Source: DASQDN01 sp963833675 (GTDB taxonomy: Bacteria > Acidobacteriota > Terriglobia > Bryobacterales > Bryobacteraceae). From it: a stretch of 64,000 nucleotides of DNA. Every line of letters begins with the position of its first letter. The stretch's first letter is position 1. The notes below the pieces were generated by a model. The model was not told the DNA's origin. It did not search any database and saw only the letters and a program-made list of their open reading frames with translations. Of the stretch, positions 25,851 through 35,237 are shown one piece after another. The stretch covers positions 1 through 64,000 of the forward strand of contig CAWHYW010000032.1 in assembly GCA_963833675.1 (NCBI GenBank). The letters run 5' to 3'. The position numbers and the translations under genes were made by a program.

Positions 25851-26129
25851 TTATAGTCCCCATGTGAGGGGGATACACCAACTCTTTCGCGCAAGCAAAG
25901 CGTTCACCGTTGAATGCGTATTTCGCGGGATTAATTGCTCATACGATCTGTCCACCGGAGGAAGCGAAAGAGTTCGCGCCGGCTGCGCCAGCACGAATCG
26001 CCAGAAGGTCGAAAAATCAATCGTGTCCGCATGTAGACCGGAGTAAGTCTCGATCCGCCAACGTAAATACGGACTTCGCCAGGGAGCCAGACGATATCCG
26101 CGGGAGGCTTTCCAAAGAAAACGAATCAC
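25851..26129 (-). CDS. Small conserved hypothetical protein
   Basis: A GTG at 26129 overlaps the stop of the upstream VWA gene (GTGA), suggesting coupled translation. The product starts MIRFLWKASRGYRLAPWRSP with YLRWRIETYSG next, which resembles a short acidobacterial protein I recall as being found beside VWA or regulatory genes; similarity beyond about residue 50 is weak, so a frameshift in the second half is possible. Very rich in Trp and Arg, no signal peptide. Function unknown. Confidence 0.5.
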   Translation of the reverse strand: MIRFLWKASRGYRLAPWRSPYLRWRIETYSGLHADTIDFSTFWRFVLAQPARTLSLPPVDRSYEQLIPRNTHSTVNALLARKSWCIPLTWGL

Positions 26130-27061
26130 CGGTTTAAAGCCGCTGATTTTTTCGCTGCATCCGGCGTCGCATAGTACCCGGAACGCGTGCGTACTGTCGG
26201 ACGGCCGGGACCATTTGCAAGCACTTTTATCTGGCGGAAACTTCCATCGAGCGTTTGATTTGTCGGTGAGTACGTGATGATGTATTGATTCCGAATCTCA
26301 TTCGCCATGCTGAGAGCGACCTGGTCGACTTCCTGGACCTCTGCCGGGAAAACGGCAGCTCCTCCGGATGCCTGGGCCAGCGCTTCCATGGCTCGCTTAG
26401 CCTTCTTGGCTTCGCGCTTGTCTTCTTCGTTCAGGAGTCCAATAAAGTAAAGGAGCACCTCGGAATCGTGGGCCTTCTGGACCAGTTTCTCGAGCGTGAT
26501 CTGGGTGCTAGCCGTATCGTTGCCGTCGGTAACGATGAAGAGGACCTTCTTGTCGTGCTTACCCTTGGCCTTTACGTAATCGATCGCGGCGCTGACTGCG
26601 TCTCGCATCGCGGTTCCACCGCGAGAGTCGATCCTCGTGAGCCCTTCCTCCATTTTCTTGATATCGTTCGTAAACTCTACATCCTGAAAGGGCTCATCGT
26701 TGAAGTTAATGACAGTAACTTCATCACGAGGATTCGAAGCCTTCACCGCGGCCAGGGAAGCAGCCTCGACACGCTTGCGCTTGTTGCGCATACTGCCGCT
26801 GTTGTCGATGATGAGACCAAGCGATACCGGAACATCTTCCCGACGGAAGGTTTTGATGGGCTGCTCGACACTATTCTCGAAGACCTTGAATGCCGAGCGC
26901 GGCAGATCCGTCATGAGTTTGCCGCTCTTGTCCACAACACTCGCGTGCAGCACTACCAGACGCGCATCAGCCCGGAATGTTGTTTCTTCATCTTGCGCCT
27001 GCCCACTAGTGGCGAGCGATGCGACGATGATCAGCGCCGCGATCCTACTGAGCTGGGGCAT
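26126..27061 (-). CDS. Secreted VWA-domain protein (VWFA-related Acidobacterial type)
   Basis: A 311-residue protein with signal peptide (MPQLSRIAALIIVASLATSG). A short N-terminal beta domain (RLVVLHASVVDKSGK, FKVFENSVEQPIKTF) precedes a von Willebrand A domain with the MIDAS motif DNSGSM (about residue 95) and further ligand Thr and Asp in SRGGTAMRDA and IVTDGNDT. The ending SGYYA is characteristic of this acidobacterial family, which is found in large paralogous sets and has no assigned role. ATG 27061 is preferred to a TTG at 27070; both overlap the end of the preceding paralogue. Confidence 0.9.
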   Translation of the reverse strand: MPQLSRIAALIIVASLATSGQAQDEETTFRADARLVVLHASVVDKSGKLMTDLPRSAFKVFENSVEQPIKTFRREDVPVSLGLIIDNSGSMRNKRKRVEAASLAAVKASNPRDEVTVINFNDEPFQDVEFTNDIKKMEEGLTRIDSRGGTAMRDAVSAAIDYVKAKGKHDKKVLFIVTDGNDTASTQITLEKLVQKAHDSEVLLYFIGLLNEEDKREAKKAKRAMEALAQASGGAAVFPAEVQEVDQVALSMANEIRNQYIITYSPTNQTLDGSFRQIKVLANGPGRPTVRTRSGYYATPDAAKKSAALNR

Positions 27062-28067
27062 AGTAACCAAGTCTATAGAACGCTTTCAGCGGAGGTAAAC
27101 CGCGGGGTTGCTTCAGCTTTACCTGAACCCGCCTGTATTTACCATCCTTAGTTGTATTAGTCGGTGAATACCCCAAGACGTATTGATTGCGCAATTCGAT
27201 TCCGATTTTAGCGGCAACGTCAGGCAACTCATTCAGATTCTCTACCGGAAAATGTCGGCCGCCGGTAGATTCCGCTAATTCGGTCAACAATCCGGGACCG
27301 GCAAGTTCCTCCGCCGTCCGTCCGCGACCTGCCATGGGTTCAAAGATACCGATCGCATAGACTTGCACGTCGGCTTCCCGAACCAGATTCTTTACTTCGC
27401 TCTCCGTATAACGGCTGCTGTTATCGCCGCCATCGGACAGGATGATGATCGCCTTTCGCGGATTATGCGCTTTTTTCATCTGGTTCATGGCCAGATAGAC
27501 GCCATCGAGCAGTGCAGTCCGACCCTTGGCTTGGGTGAAGGTGAGGCGATTCTGGATTTCTTCCGTGTTGGTGGTGAAGCCAACCACGAGTTCGGGCCGA
27601 TTATTGAATTGCACCAGGAAGAACTCATCTTCTGGATTTGCGGTCTTGAAAAGCTGCGCTGCGGCCTGCCGCGATTTCGAGAGCTTGCTGCCCATGCTCC
27701 CACTGGCGTCGAATACCAGTCCCACACTCAGAGGAGCGTCCTCGCTCGAGAATTGCGTGATAGTCTGCTCGGTTTTGTCTTCGGTCAGTTTGAAATGTTC
27801 TTTTTCAAGGCCGGTAACGAACCGGTTCATCGGGTCCGTGACCGTCACGTTTATCAGAACCAACTGGGTTTCGACGCGAATGCTCGGCTCGCGCTTTGCT
27901 GCGGGATCCTCGGCTTCTTTCGAAGGCTTGACGCGCGGCTGGATGTTTACGCGGGGTTCTTCCGGCGGGACCGCGGCCTTCGTTGCCTTCTCTTCACCGA
28001 AAGACACGAATGCCGTCAGGAGGAGAAGGCCGGAAAGAGGATACAACAAAAATGGTTTCACGACCAT
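27045..28067 (-). CDS. Secreted VWA-domain protein (VWFA-related Acidobacterial type), paralogue
   Basis: A 340-residue paralogue of its downstream neighbour, with which it overlaps by about 17 bp. Signal peptide MVVKPFLLYPLSGLLLLTAF; then a Lys/Glu/Pro-rich linker (residues 24-65) not found in the other copy; N-terminal domain QLVLINVTVTDPMNRFV; MIDAS DASGSM near residue 122 and ILSDGGDNSSR; ends with RLGYYAP. The two proteins align over the whole VWA region. MIDAS-dependent protein-protein contact in the periplasm is the likely activity. Divergent from kdsB with a short shared upstream region. Confidence 0.9.
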   Translation of the reverse strand: MVVKPFLLYPLSGLLLLTAFVSFGEEKATKAAVPPEEPRVNIQPRVKPSKEAEDPAAKREPSIRVETQLVLINVTVTDPMNRFVTGLEKEHFKLTEDKTEQTITQFSSEDAPLSVGLVFDASGSMGSKLSKSRQAAAQLFKTANPEDEFFLVQFNNRPELVVGFTTNTEEIQNRLTFTQAKGRTALLDGVYLAMNQMKKAHNPRKAIIILSDGGDNSSRYTESEVKNLVREADVQVYAIGIFEPMAGRGRTAEELAGPGLLTELAESTGGRHFPVENLNELPDVAAKIGIELRNQYVLGYSPTNTTKDGKYRRVQVKLKQPRGLPPLKAFYRLGYYAPAQ

Positions 28068-28133
28068 GTCTCCGAGTGGCTCAGGGGTGACGTTTTGAGT
28101 ATAACAAAGGGATTTTCCATGCTATGATCGAAT

Positions 28134-28888
28134 GTGCCTACCCGGATTCTGGGGGTAATTCCAGCCAGGTTCGCGTCGTCTCGCTTCCCAGGTAAAGCCC
28201 TCTCTGTCATTGCTGGTAAAACGATGCTGCAGCACGTCTTCGAGCGTGCCAGCGCTGCACGATATCTGTCCCAAGTCATCATTGCTACGGATGACACTCG
28301 AATTGCGGATGCCGCTCGCGCTTTTGGAGCGCCTGTACGAATGACGCGGGAGGACCATGCTTCCGGTACCGACCGAGTGGCCGAGGTTGCCTCCGCAAGT
28401 TCGGCCGAAGTGATCGTGAACATCCAGGGCGATGAACCGCTCATAGATCCTGCCGCGATCGATGCCGCCGTACTGACGATCTTAGACGACTCCAGACGTT
28501 CCTATGGGAACTTTAAAAAAGCGCATCTGCCTTCCCGAAGAAGTCGATAACCCGAACGTAGTCAAAGTAATTGCCGACCAAAAGGATCGCGCCATTTACT
28601 TCTCCAGGTCTGCCCATACCCTACGTGCGGGAAGGCGACGCACATAGTATGACGCGATTCAAGCACATAGGTCTGTATGTATATCGCCGTGATTTTTTGC
28701 TTGGCTACTCCGAGTTGCCGATAGGTCCACTGGAACAGGCGGAACGGCTCGAGCAATTGAGAGCGCTGGAAAATGGCTATCCCATACGGGTTGCCGAAAC
28801 GGAATATGAATCTCTGGGCGTGGACACGCCCGACGACTTTGAACGTGTCTCGAGGCTCTTCGAGGCTTCCTTGTCTATTCATGGCTAA
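28134..28888 (+). pseudogene. kdsB: 3-deoxy-manno-octulosonate cytidylyltransferase, two frameshifts
   Basis: KdsB activates Kdo with CTP for lipid A-core synthesis. Start GTG at 28134: PTRILGVIPARFASSRFPGK carries the nucleotide-binding motif, followed by IATDDTRI, ASGTDRVAEV and VNIQGDEPLI, all diagnostic. The frame then changes near 28492 (MGTLKKRICLPEEVDNPNVV in the next frame) and near 28610 (LPIPYVREGD, then FKHIGLYVYRRDFL and ESLGVDTPDDFERV). All parts of a full-length (about 250-residue) enzyme are present. Because the pathway is essential in most Gram-negatives, a sequencing error is more likely than loss. The end overlaps the pyrG start. Confidence 0.88.
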
Positions 28889-30518
28889 GTACATCTTCGT
28901 TACGGGTGGTGTTGTTTCATCGTTAGGGAAGGGCATCGCGGCGGCGAGCATCGGCTGCCTGCTCGAGAGTCGCGGACTGCGAGTTACCTTGCAGAAACTC
29001 GACCCTTATCTCAACGTGGATCCGGGCACGATGAGTCCGTTTCAGCACGGAGAGGTCTTTGTTACCGATGATGGCGCTGAAACGGATCTCGATCTTGGCC
29101 ATTACGAACGTTTCACTCACGCCAAGCTCACGCAAAGCAACAATCTGACATCGGGGCGCATTTACGAAACAATCATCGCCCGGGAGCGGCGTGGTGACTA
29201 CCTGGGCAAGACAGTCCAGGTGATTCCGCACGTAACCAATGAAATTAAGGCCAACATTCGCAAACTGGCGGCCGATGTGGATGTGGTCATCGTCGAGATA
29301 GGCGGCACGGTCGGTGATATCGAGTCCCTGCCGTTCGTTGAGGCGATCCGGCAAATGCGTCACGAGGTGGGGCGTGAGAACGCGATCTTTGTACACGTAA
29401 CGCTGGTGCCTTGGATTGCGGCGGCTCAGGAGATGAAAACCAAGCCGACGCAACACAGCGTAAAAGAACTTCGCGCGCTGGGTATTCAGCCGGATATTCT
29501 GCTCTGCCGTTCTGAACGGCCGTTGGCCGATGATGTGAAGGAGAAGATCGCTCTTTTCTGTGACGTCGAAGTAGAAGGGGTTATTACGGCAAGGGATGTG
29601 AAGTCGGTTTACGAGATTCCGCTTGTGTTCGCCGAGCAGCGCGTCGACGAGATTGTACTCCGACTCCTGAGTTGCGAATCGAAGCCAAGGGATCTCAGCA
29701 GGTGGAGCGACATGGTGCGCCGCATGAAGGCGCCGTCAGGGGAAGTCTCGATCGGCCTGGTTGGTAAGTACGTTGAGTACGAGGATTCCTATAAGAGCTT
29801 AAAAGAAGCTTTGCTACATGGCGGCCTCGACCACGATGTGAAGGTGAACATCGACTGGATCGAAGCAGAGTCACTCGGTTGGCCTACCTGCAAATCGCAG
29901 CTTGCGCGCTATGACGGGATCCTGGTTCCTGGCGGATTCGGGAAACGCGGCATCGAAGGGATGATTCATGCGATCCGCTTCGCGCGAGAGGAAAAGGTTC
30001 CTTACTTCGGAATCTGTCTCGGCATGCAGACAATGGTGATCGAGTACGCTCGCAACGTTTGCGGTCTCGAAACCGCGAACTCTACCGAGTTCGACCCTGC
30101 TACGGTGAATCGTGTGATTTATAAGTTGCGCGAATTAAAGGGAGTGGATGAACTCGGCGGGACGATGCGCCTGGGCGCATATCCGTGCAAGCTGGCGGAA
30201 GGCAGCTTCGCGCGCTCGGCGTACAAAACCGCAGAGATCAGTGAACGTCACCGGCATCGCTATGAGTTCAATCGTGAGTTCGAACACATGCTGACAGCAG
30301 GTGGCCTGAAGATCAGTGGACAGACACCCGACGGCGTGTACGTCGAGATCTGTGAAATTGCGAATCACCCGTGGTACCTCGGCTGTCAGTTCCATCCCGA
30401 GTTCAAATCGAAGCCACTGGAGCCCCATCCTCTGTTCAGCGCATTCGTCGGCGCATCCGTGAATCACCGCGAGCAAAAACGTAACATTGCCGCTCGCGAA
30501 TATTCACATGCCGGTTGA
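28881..30518 (+). CDS. pyrG: CTP synthase
   Basis: Makes CTP from UTP, ATP and glutamine; 545 residues, the usual length. The start MAKYIFVTGGVVSSLGKGI is the invariant synthetase N-terminus, with DPYLNVDPGTMSPFQHGEV next. The class I glutamine amidotransferase domain has the nucleophile Cys in YFGICLGMQTMVIEYARN and catalytic His/Glu in CQFHPEFKSKP. A longer frame upstream only repeats kdsB in another frame. ATGGCTAA overlaps the kdsB stop, coupling CTP production to the CTP-consuming step of Kdo activation. Confidence 0.97.
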   Translation: MAKYIFVTGGVVSSLGKGIAAASIGCLLESRGLRVTLQKLDPYLNVDPGTMSPFQHGEVFVTDDGAETDLDLGHYERFTHAKLTQSNNLTSGRIYETIIARERRGDYLGKTVQVIPHVTNEIKANIRKLAADVDVVIVEIGGTVGDIESLPFVEAIRQMRHEVGRENAIFVHVTLVPWIAAAQEMKTKPTQHSVKELRALGIQPDILLCRSERPLADDVKEKIALFCDVEVEGVITARDVKSVYEIPLVFAEQRVDEIVLRLLSCESKPRDLSRWSDMVRRMKAPSGEVSIGLVGKYVEYEDSYKSLKEALLHGGLDHDVKVNIDWIEAESLGWPTCKSQLARYDGILVPGGFGKRGIEGMIHAIRFAREEKVPYFGICLGMQTMVIEYARNVCGLETANSTEFDPATVNRVIYKLRELKGVDELGGTMRLGAYPCKLAEGSFARSAYKTAEISERHRHRYEFNREFEHMLTAGGLKISGQTPDGVYVEICEIANHPWYLGCQFHPEFKSKPLEPHPLFSAFVGASVNHREQKRNIAAREYSHAG

Positions 30519-31290
30519 GTTCGGAACCGGCAAGCCTCTAGGATTGATCGCCGGGCCCTGCGTTATCGAGAGTGAGGATCATGTCCATTTTTTAGCGGGC
30601 AAGATCAGGGCGATCGCGGGCGACTTTATCTTCAAGGCATCGTTCGATAAAGCAAATCGCAGCAGCGTGAACTCGTATCGCGGGCCCGGTCTTTGCGAAG
30701 GTCTGCGCATTCTCTCGGGACTGCGACGTGAAGGCTATCAGATCCTGACGGACATACACGAGCCCGCACAGGCTGAGCTGGCAGCCGAAGCAGTCGACGT
30801 GATCCAAATTCCGGCATTTCTCTGCAGACAGACTGACCTGCTTGTGGCGGCCGGCCGTACAGGCAAAGTGGTCAACATTAAGAAGGGCCAGTTCGTCGCG
30901 CCGGCGGATTTGAAACACGCGGCCGAGAAGGTCGCATCCACCGGGAATAACAACATAGTCTTGACCGAACGTGGATCATCGTTCGGCTATAACAATCTCG
31001 TTGTTGACATGCGCGGTTTGGTGATCATGCGGAAGCTCGGGTGGCCGGTCGTTTTCGATGCAACGCACAGCGTCCAGCTACCTGGAGCAGCAGGCGAGGC
31101 GTCCGGCGGACAGCCGGAGTTCATTGAGCCGCTCGCCTGCGCGGCTGTGGCGACTGGATCTGTCGATGGTGTCTTTGTAGAAGTACACGAAGATCCGTCG
31201 CGCGCGCTATCGGACGGCGCGAATGCTTTGCAACTGGACAAACTCGGCCCGCTGCTCGCGAAACTCCGACGCATCCATGGAATTAGTTGA
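30508..31290 (+). CDS. kdsA: 3-deoxy-8-phosphooctulonate synthase
   Basis: Condenses PEP and arabinose-5-phosphate to Kdo-8-phosphate, first committed step of Kdo synthesis; 260 residues. Signature segments are IAGPCVIESEDH, FKASFDKANRSS, TDIHEP, QIPAFLCRQTDLL, KKGQF, DMRGLVIM and FDATHSVQLPG. The Asn/Cys choice at the metal site reads VNIKKGQF, as in many metal-independent enzymes, although this point is only suggestive. ATG 30508 is chosen; a TTG at 30487 is also possible. Either overlaps the pyrG end, so kdsB-pyrG-kdsA is one operon. Confidence 0.95.
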   Translation: MPVEFGTGKPLGLIAGPCVIESEDHVHFLAGKIRAIAGDFIFKASFDKANRSSVNSYRGPGLCEGLRILSGLRREGYQILTDIHEPAQAELAAEAVDVIQIPAFLCRQTDLLVAAGRTGKVVNIKKGQFVAPADLKHAAEKVASTGNNNIVLTERGSSFGYNNLVVDMRGLVIMRKLGWPVVFDATHSVQLPGAAGEASGGQPEFIEPLACAAVATGSVDGVFVEVHEDPSRALSDGANALQLDKLGPLLAKLRRIHGIS

Positions 31291-31508
31291 TGAGTTCGCG
31301 CGGAGCTCACCAAGCGAGTCGATCCTGCGTATCGCGAGGGCTGCCGTAATTTCTTCAAAGAAGAAGTGCACGCTTGGGTGTCCGTTCGGCAGATCTGAAG
31401 AGGATCGAAGTGGTCGAGTTTCTTCGGCTGCATTCGTTCCCGAGACTTGTGGTTCGATACGCAGCCGAGAAGATGAGTAAGTCCGATCGCGCCGAGTTGG
31501 CACTCTGA
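31291..31508 (+). pseudogene. Remnant of an AlkD-like DNA alkylation repair gene
   Basis: Immediately after the kdsA stop the reading frame gives VRAELTKRVDPAYREGC then RNFFKEEVHAW, the N-terminal part of HEAT-repeat DNA glycosylases of the AlkD family. One missing G near 31381 then restores GVRSADLKRI. The next recognisable piece, RYAAEKMSKSDRAELAL with TGA at 31506, is a typical C-terminal end. About 150 central residues, including the base-binding site, are missing, and no start codon is obvious. A deletion remnant of an operon-distal gene; the identification is mine from motif memory. Confidence 0.5.
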
Positions 31509-31524
31509 GCGCGATCGGCAATTA

Positions 31525-34500
31525 CTAGAACAGGATCTTCGCGCCGATTTGAATGCGGCGAGGATCGTTGATTACACTGGTGACTTTGCCGAAATTGGCC
31601 GCGTCACTTACGTTCGTTCCGCCGGCGGAGAAGCGAGTTCGGTTAAATATGTTGAACGCTTCGCCTCGCAACTCGATGCGCATTCCCCGCTCGCCGAAGA
31701 GAGAGAACAGTTTAGCAACCGAAAGATTCTCGTTCAGGTTCGGGAATTCGCGCAATTTCGGATTGTAACGGGTAGAGTTTCCGATCGCACGAGCACCTTG
31801 GCTGGGGAACTTCGAAATATCCTGGAATCGATCGACGTTCGGGTCGAAGCTTCCGTCAGCCCATTGCGGCTGTGTCCCCTCATAGGAAGTGATAAACGCC
31901 GGCGTTCTTCCAGCGAAGATGCCGAGCCCCGAACCACCGGAGATAGCAATCGGACGACCACTGGAATAGAGATTAATGGTCGAGATGCGCCATCCACCCA
32001 GGATCTGGGCGCCGATGCCGCTGCTCATCCATTTCTTGCCGGGACCGAACGGTAGCTCGTAAGTTAGACCCAACTTGAAATTGTGGGTGACGTCATAAGA
32101 GCCGATCGATTTCTCAAGCCGGCGATTACCCTGATCCGCGGCACGCGGGTTGTCCGTGATCCAGTAGGTGTCAGAGTCCGTCAGAATCTTCGAGAACACA
32201 TAGGAAGTCGTGAACGAGACGCCTGCCGCATAGCGCTTATCCAACTTGATCACCGCGGCGTGATACGAAGAATGCCCGCTGTGATCACCGTTGCCATCCC
32301 AGGTATTGATATCCGTGTACTGCGGATACGGCCGGAGGGCCTGCGCGAGAGTCGCGCGCGAGCCGAAGTCCTTCACGAAATTCGTGTAAGGTAATTTCAC
32401 TCCCAATGCCGCAATCTGTGCCGCCTGGGCCGGGTCATTGAAACGAAGACCAAGCTGTGCGTTGGTGAACTGCTGCGAGTATTGATAAGGGACCTGATTG
32501 TAATTCAGGAGGCCGGATTGAAGATGTGAACCTGCGACACCGTTATACGAAAGGTCCAGGACCAGCGAATTCGTGAGCTGACGTTGAATCGAGAGATTCC
32601 ATGAGTTCTGCTCCGGCAGACGGCTAATCTCCTGGCCCTGCCACCACGGCATATCCGCGCCATTTTGGAAAGACGGCGAGATGAACGGCGGTACCGGATA
32701 GGGAGGCAGTCCGTCTTTCAGGAGGAAAGTCGGGCTCTGTCCCGAGGCGGCAGTACCGAAGCTGAACGTCTGTGTGAAACCCTTCTGGTGCGTCGATCCG
32801 GTTGTGGTGGTTACCTGAGAGAACGATCGCGCGAAGTTGCTACGAATGACGGTCTTGTCGTTCACCGCGTAGGCAAAGCCGACGCGCGGGCCAAATCCCC
32901 AGAACCAGGAATCGGCCAATTGGCGGCTGCCCTGCCTGCCTTCCCCTGTCCCAGCGTAGATGAGGGCGCCTGGACGGTTATCGGCGCCAGGATTGGGAGT
33001 TGTGGGCGAGAAGTCACTCCAGCGATCGAGTTCCTCGACGGGAGGCAGTGTGGTTTCCCATCGCAGTCCCAGGTTGACTGTGAGCTTCGGGCTCAGCTTC
33101 CAATCATCCTGGAAGTATCCGGCGAAGTACGGCCACTGTTGACCGATGTAACGGACCGTATCGATTTGGCCATTGGTGGCCCAGCCGAGCAGGAATGATG
33201 CGAAAGCATTGCCGCCCGCTTGCGCCTGGTTCTCGATGCCTGGGAGACCGGTTCCAAGATAGCTGAAGTTTGCGCAGCCGGCTACGCATTGACGACCGAA
33301 GCCGTTGTACGAGCCCTTCTGATACATACCCCCAAACTTGAACGTGTGTTTGCCGCGAATCAGCGTCGCATCATCAGCGAAGGAGTAGATCAGGTTCTCC
33401 GAGCCGTTGTTTGAATCGGCTCCCCAACTGGTGTAGGTATCGTCGAAGCGGATGCGACCCAAGTTGTAGTTACAATCCGGCGCGTTGCCGATGCAGAACT
33501 TATCCTTCCAGTTGCCGATCAACTCCTGTGTGGAATTGTGGACCTCTCGCCAATCATTGCCACCGCCGCGAAACTGATTCAAGAAAGTTGGGCTGAAATT
33601 GTGATCCCATGTCGCGCGATACACCTTGCTGCGACGATTCAAATCGTTGTAATCGCTGAAAAATCCGGGCAGGCGCGGAGCCCCGTTCGGGCCCGGAGTC
33701 TCCAGACTCTCGTTCCAACCGAAATAGAAGCCGACGCGATCCGATTCTCTTACGTATTGATCGCCTTTCAGGCTCCATTTCGTCTGCGGTTGGGTCACGC
33801 TACCGTTTGTAGTGAAGAAATTATTCCGAACGTAGTCCAAGGTACCGGGAGCAGCGCCAACATTCGGCTTGACGAGTCCGCCGGGCCCGGATCCGTAAGT
33901 GTTCATCGCCGCTACCGCTTGGGGGTCGAAACGAGACTTAGGAATGATGTTTCCGGGAAATGGTTGACGCACACCATTGTTGAGAGTGAACGGGTCATAC
34001 AGCTGAATCATTTTTCCGCTTGCGTCTACCCAGTTGTGGAAATCGCCATCGTACATCTCAGGGGTGGGAACGGTTCGGCGATCAGAAACAGCGCCGTTGC
34101 GGTTGCGGAACGCTTCATACGAGAAAAAGAAGAAGCTTTTGTTGCGGCCGTCATAGATCTTCGGAATCCAGACCGGTCCGCCGACGGTACCACCGAAATC
34201 GTGTTGTTTGTAAACCTGCTTCGTCGCCTGGAAGAAGCTCCGGGCATCGAACGCATCGTTGCGGACGTATTCGTATAGGGTGCCGTGCAGGTCGTTCGTA
34301 CCCGATTTCGAAACGAAATTGATGAGTCCGCCGCCCGCTTGTCCGTACTCCGCTTTGAAGCCGTTGGTTTCGACCGCGAATTCGGTGATCGCATCGAGGG
34401 AGGGTGTGTTCACCGCGACCCAGGAATTGCTGAGCGCGCGTGTCGTATTTGCGGAGACGCCATCCAGGTTTACACCGAAGCTCGCCGCCTGGCCGCCGCC

Positions 34501-35031
34501 GATCTGAAAATTGTTGTCGCCGAAATTCTTCGATTCAGGCGCGAGAATTGCGAGGTCAAACGGGCTCCGCAGCGATCCGCCGACGACCGTCGGTAAATCC
34601 TGTATGAGCTTGTCGGTGATGACGGTTTGGCTCTTCGCGTTCTCAGTTTGCAATTGAACCGCGCTAGCCGTCACTTCAATTGCCTGAGCAGCACTTCCGA
34701 CCTCGAGCGAGACATCCGACCGGACAGTTGCGCCCGCGTCAACTTTTAAGCCGGACGTGACCGCAGGCTTGAAGCCCTCTTTCTCAACCCGGATCGAATA
34801 GTCTCCGGGATTCATGTTTGGAACCGTGAATTGACCGGCGTCACCAGACTCGGTCGTGAATGTTGTATTGGTTGCGGTTGCTGTGATTACGACCTTTGCT
34901 CCCGGAATGACCGCGCCCGATTTGTCGGTAACCGTTCCAGTGAGTGTACCGCGCTGAGACTGCCCGAAAATTGTTGCAGAAAACAGAAACACAAAGGCGA
35001 GCACACGACGAGTTGTGCTGTTCATGAACAT
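31525..35031 (-). CDS. TonB-dependent receptor with N-terminal CnaB-like domain
   Basis: Large outer-membrane receptor, about 1,168 residues. After the signal peptide (RRVLAFVFLFSATIFGQSQ) comes a carboxypeptidase-regulatory-like domain (TGTVTDKSGAVIPGAKVVIT ... YSIRVEKEGFKP), then a plug domain and a long beta-barrel, ending in an aromatic-rich strand that closes with GAKILF. It is the acidobacterial 'Oar-like' class, presumed to bind or import oligosaccharides or peptides, and no ligand can be named. ATG 35031 has AGAGGGG upstream at good distance; 33 upstream codons are rejected. A -35/-10 pair sits 40-70 bp upstream. It is one long unbroken gene. Confidence 0.92.
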   Translation of the reverse strand: MFMNSTTRRVLAFVFLFSATIFGQSQRGTLTGTVTDKSGAVIPGAKVVITATATNTTFTTESGDAGQFTVPNMNPGDYSIRVEKEGFKPAVTSGLKVDAGATVRSDVSLEVGSAAQAIEVTASAVQLQTENAKSQTVITDKLIQDLPTVVGGSLRSPFDLAILAPESKNFGDNNFQIGGGQAASFGVNLDGVSANTTRALSNSWVAVNTPSLDAITEFAVETNGFKAEYGQAGGGLINFVSKSGTNDLHGTLYEYVRNDAFDARSFFQATKQVYKQHDFGGTVGGPVWIPKIYDGRNKSFFFFSYEAFRNRNGAVSDRRTVPTPEMYDGDFHNWVDASGKMIQLYDPFTLNNGVRQPFPGNIIPKSRFDPQAVAAMNTYGSGPGGLVKPNVGAAPGTLDYVRNNFFTTNGSVTQPQTKWSLKGDQYVRESDRVGFYFGWNESLETPGPNGAPRLPGFFSDYNDLNRRSKVYRATWDHNFSPTFLNQFRGGGNDWREVHNSTQELIGNWKDKFCIGNAPDCNYNLGRIRFDDTYTSWGADSNNGSENLIYSFADDATLIRGKHTFKFGGMYQKGSYNGFGRQCVAGCANFSYLGTGLPGIENQAQAGGNAFASFLLGWATNGQIDTVRYIGQQWPYFAGYFQDDWKLSPKLTVNLGLRWETTLPPVEELDRWSDFSPTTPNPGADNRPGALIYAGTGEGRQGSRQLADSWFWGFGPRVGFAYAVNDKTVIRSNFARSFSQVTTTTGSTHQKGFTQTFSFGTAASGQSPTFLLKDGLPPYPVPPFISPSFQNGADMPWWQGQEISRLPEQNSWNLSIQRQLTNSLVLDLSYNGVAGSHLQSGLLNYNQVPYQYSQQFTNAQLGLRFNDPAQAAQIAALGVKLPYTNFVKDFGSRATLAQALRPYPQYTDINTWDGNGDHSGHSSYHAAVIKLDKRYAAGVSFTTSYVFSKILTDSDTYWITDNPRAADQGNRRLEKSIGSYDVTHNFKLGLTYELPFGPGKKWMSSGIGAQILGGWRISTINLYSSGRPIAISGGSGLGIFAGRTPAFITSYEGTQPQWADGSFDPNVDRFQDISKFPSQGARAIGNSTRYNPKLREFPNLNENLSVAKLFSLFGERGMRIELRGEAFNIFNRTRFSAGGTNVSDAANFGKVTSVINDPRRIQIGAKILF

Positions 35032-35074
35032 GGAAAACCCCTCTTTGCGGGAAGCAGACCCGCCCTGGTTGGCG

Positions 35075-35104
35075 ACTTTAGCATGTTCGGAGGCTTGGTT
35101 GCAA
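35075..35104 (-). promoter_or_regulatory. Possible sigma-70 promoter of the TonB receptor gene
   Basis: On the minus strand TTGCAA (35099-35104) and TAAAGT (35075-35080) are 18 bp apart, placing the -10 about 44 bp before the start codon. Both hexamers deviate from consensus, so this is a candidate only. Confidence 0.4.
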
Positions 35105-35237
35105 GCGGCTACATACGTATGTTGGGACACCTTAACGAAGTGTGGCTGAACCTATCGCCAGATGGCCAAATTGGTCGGAATGGAGACGTTCATGTTCACA
35201 CACCCATTACTTTGTTACTTGCGCTGTTGTCACGCAC

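Noticed and set aside
33538..34278. 246-residue plus-strand frame inside the TonB receptor gene
   Set aside because: It is antisense to continuous receptor coding sequence and has no recognisable domain.
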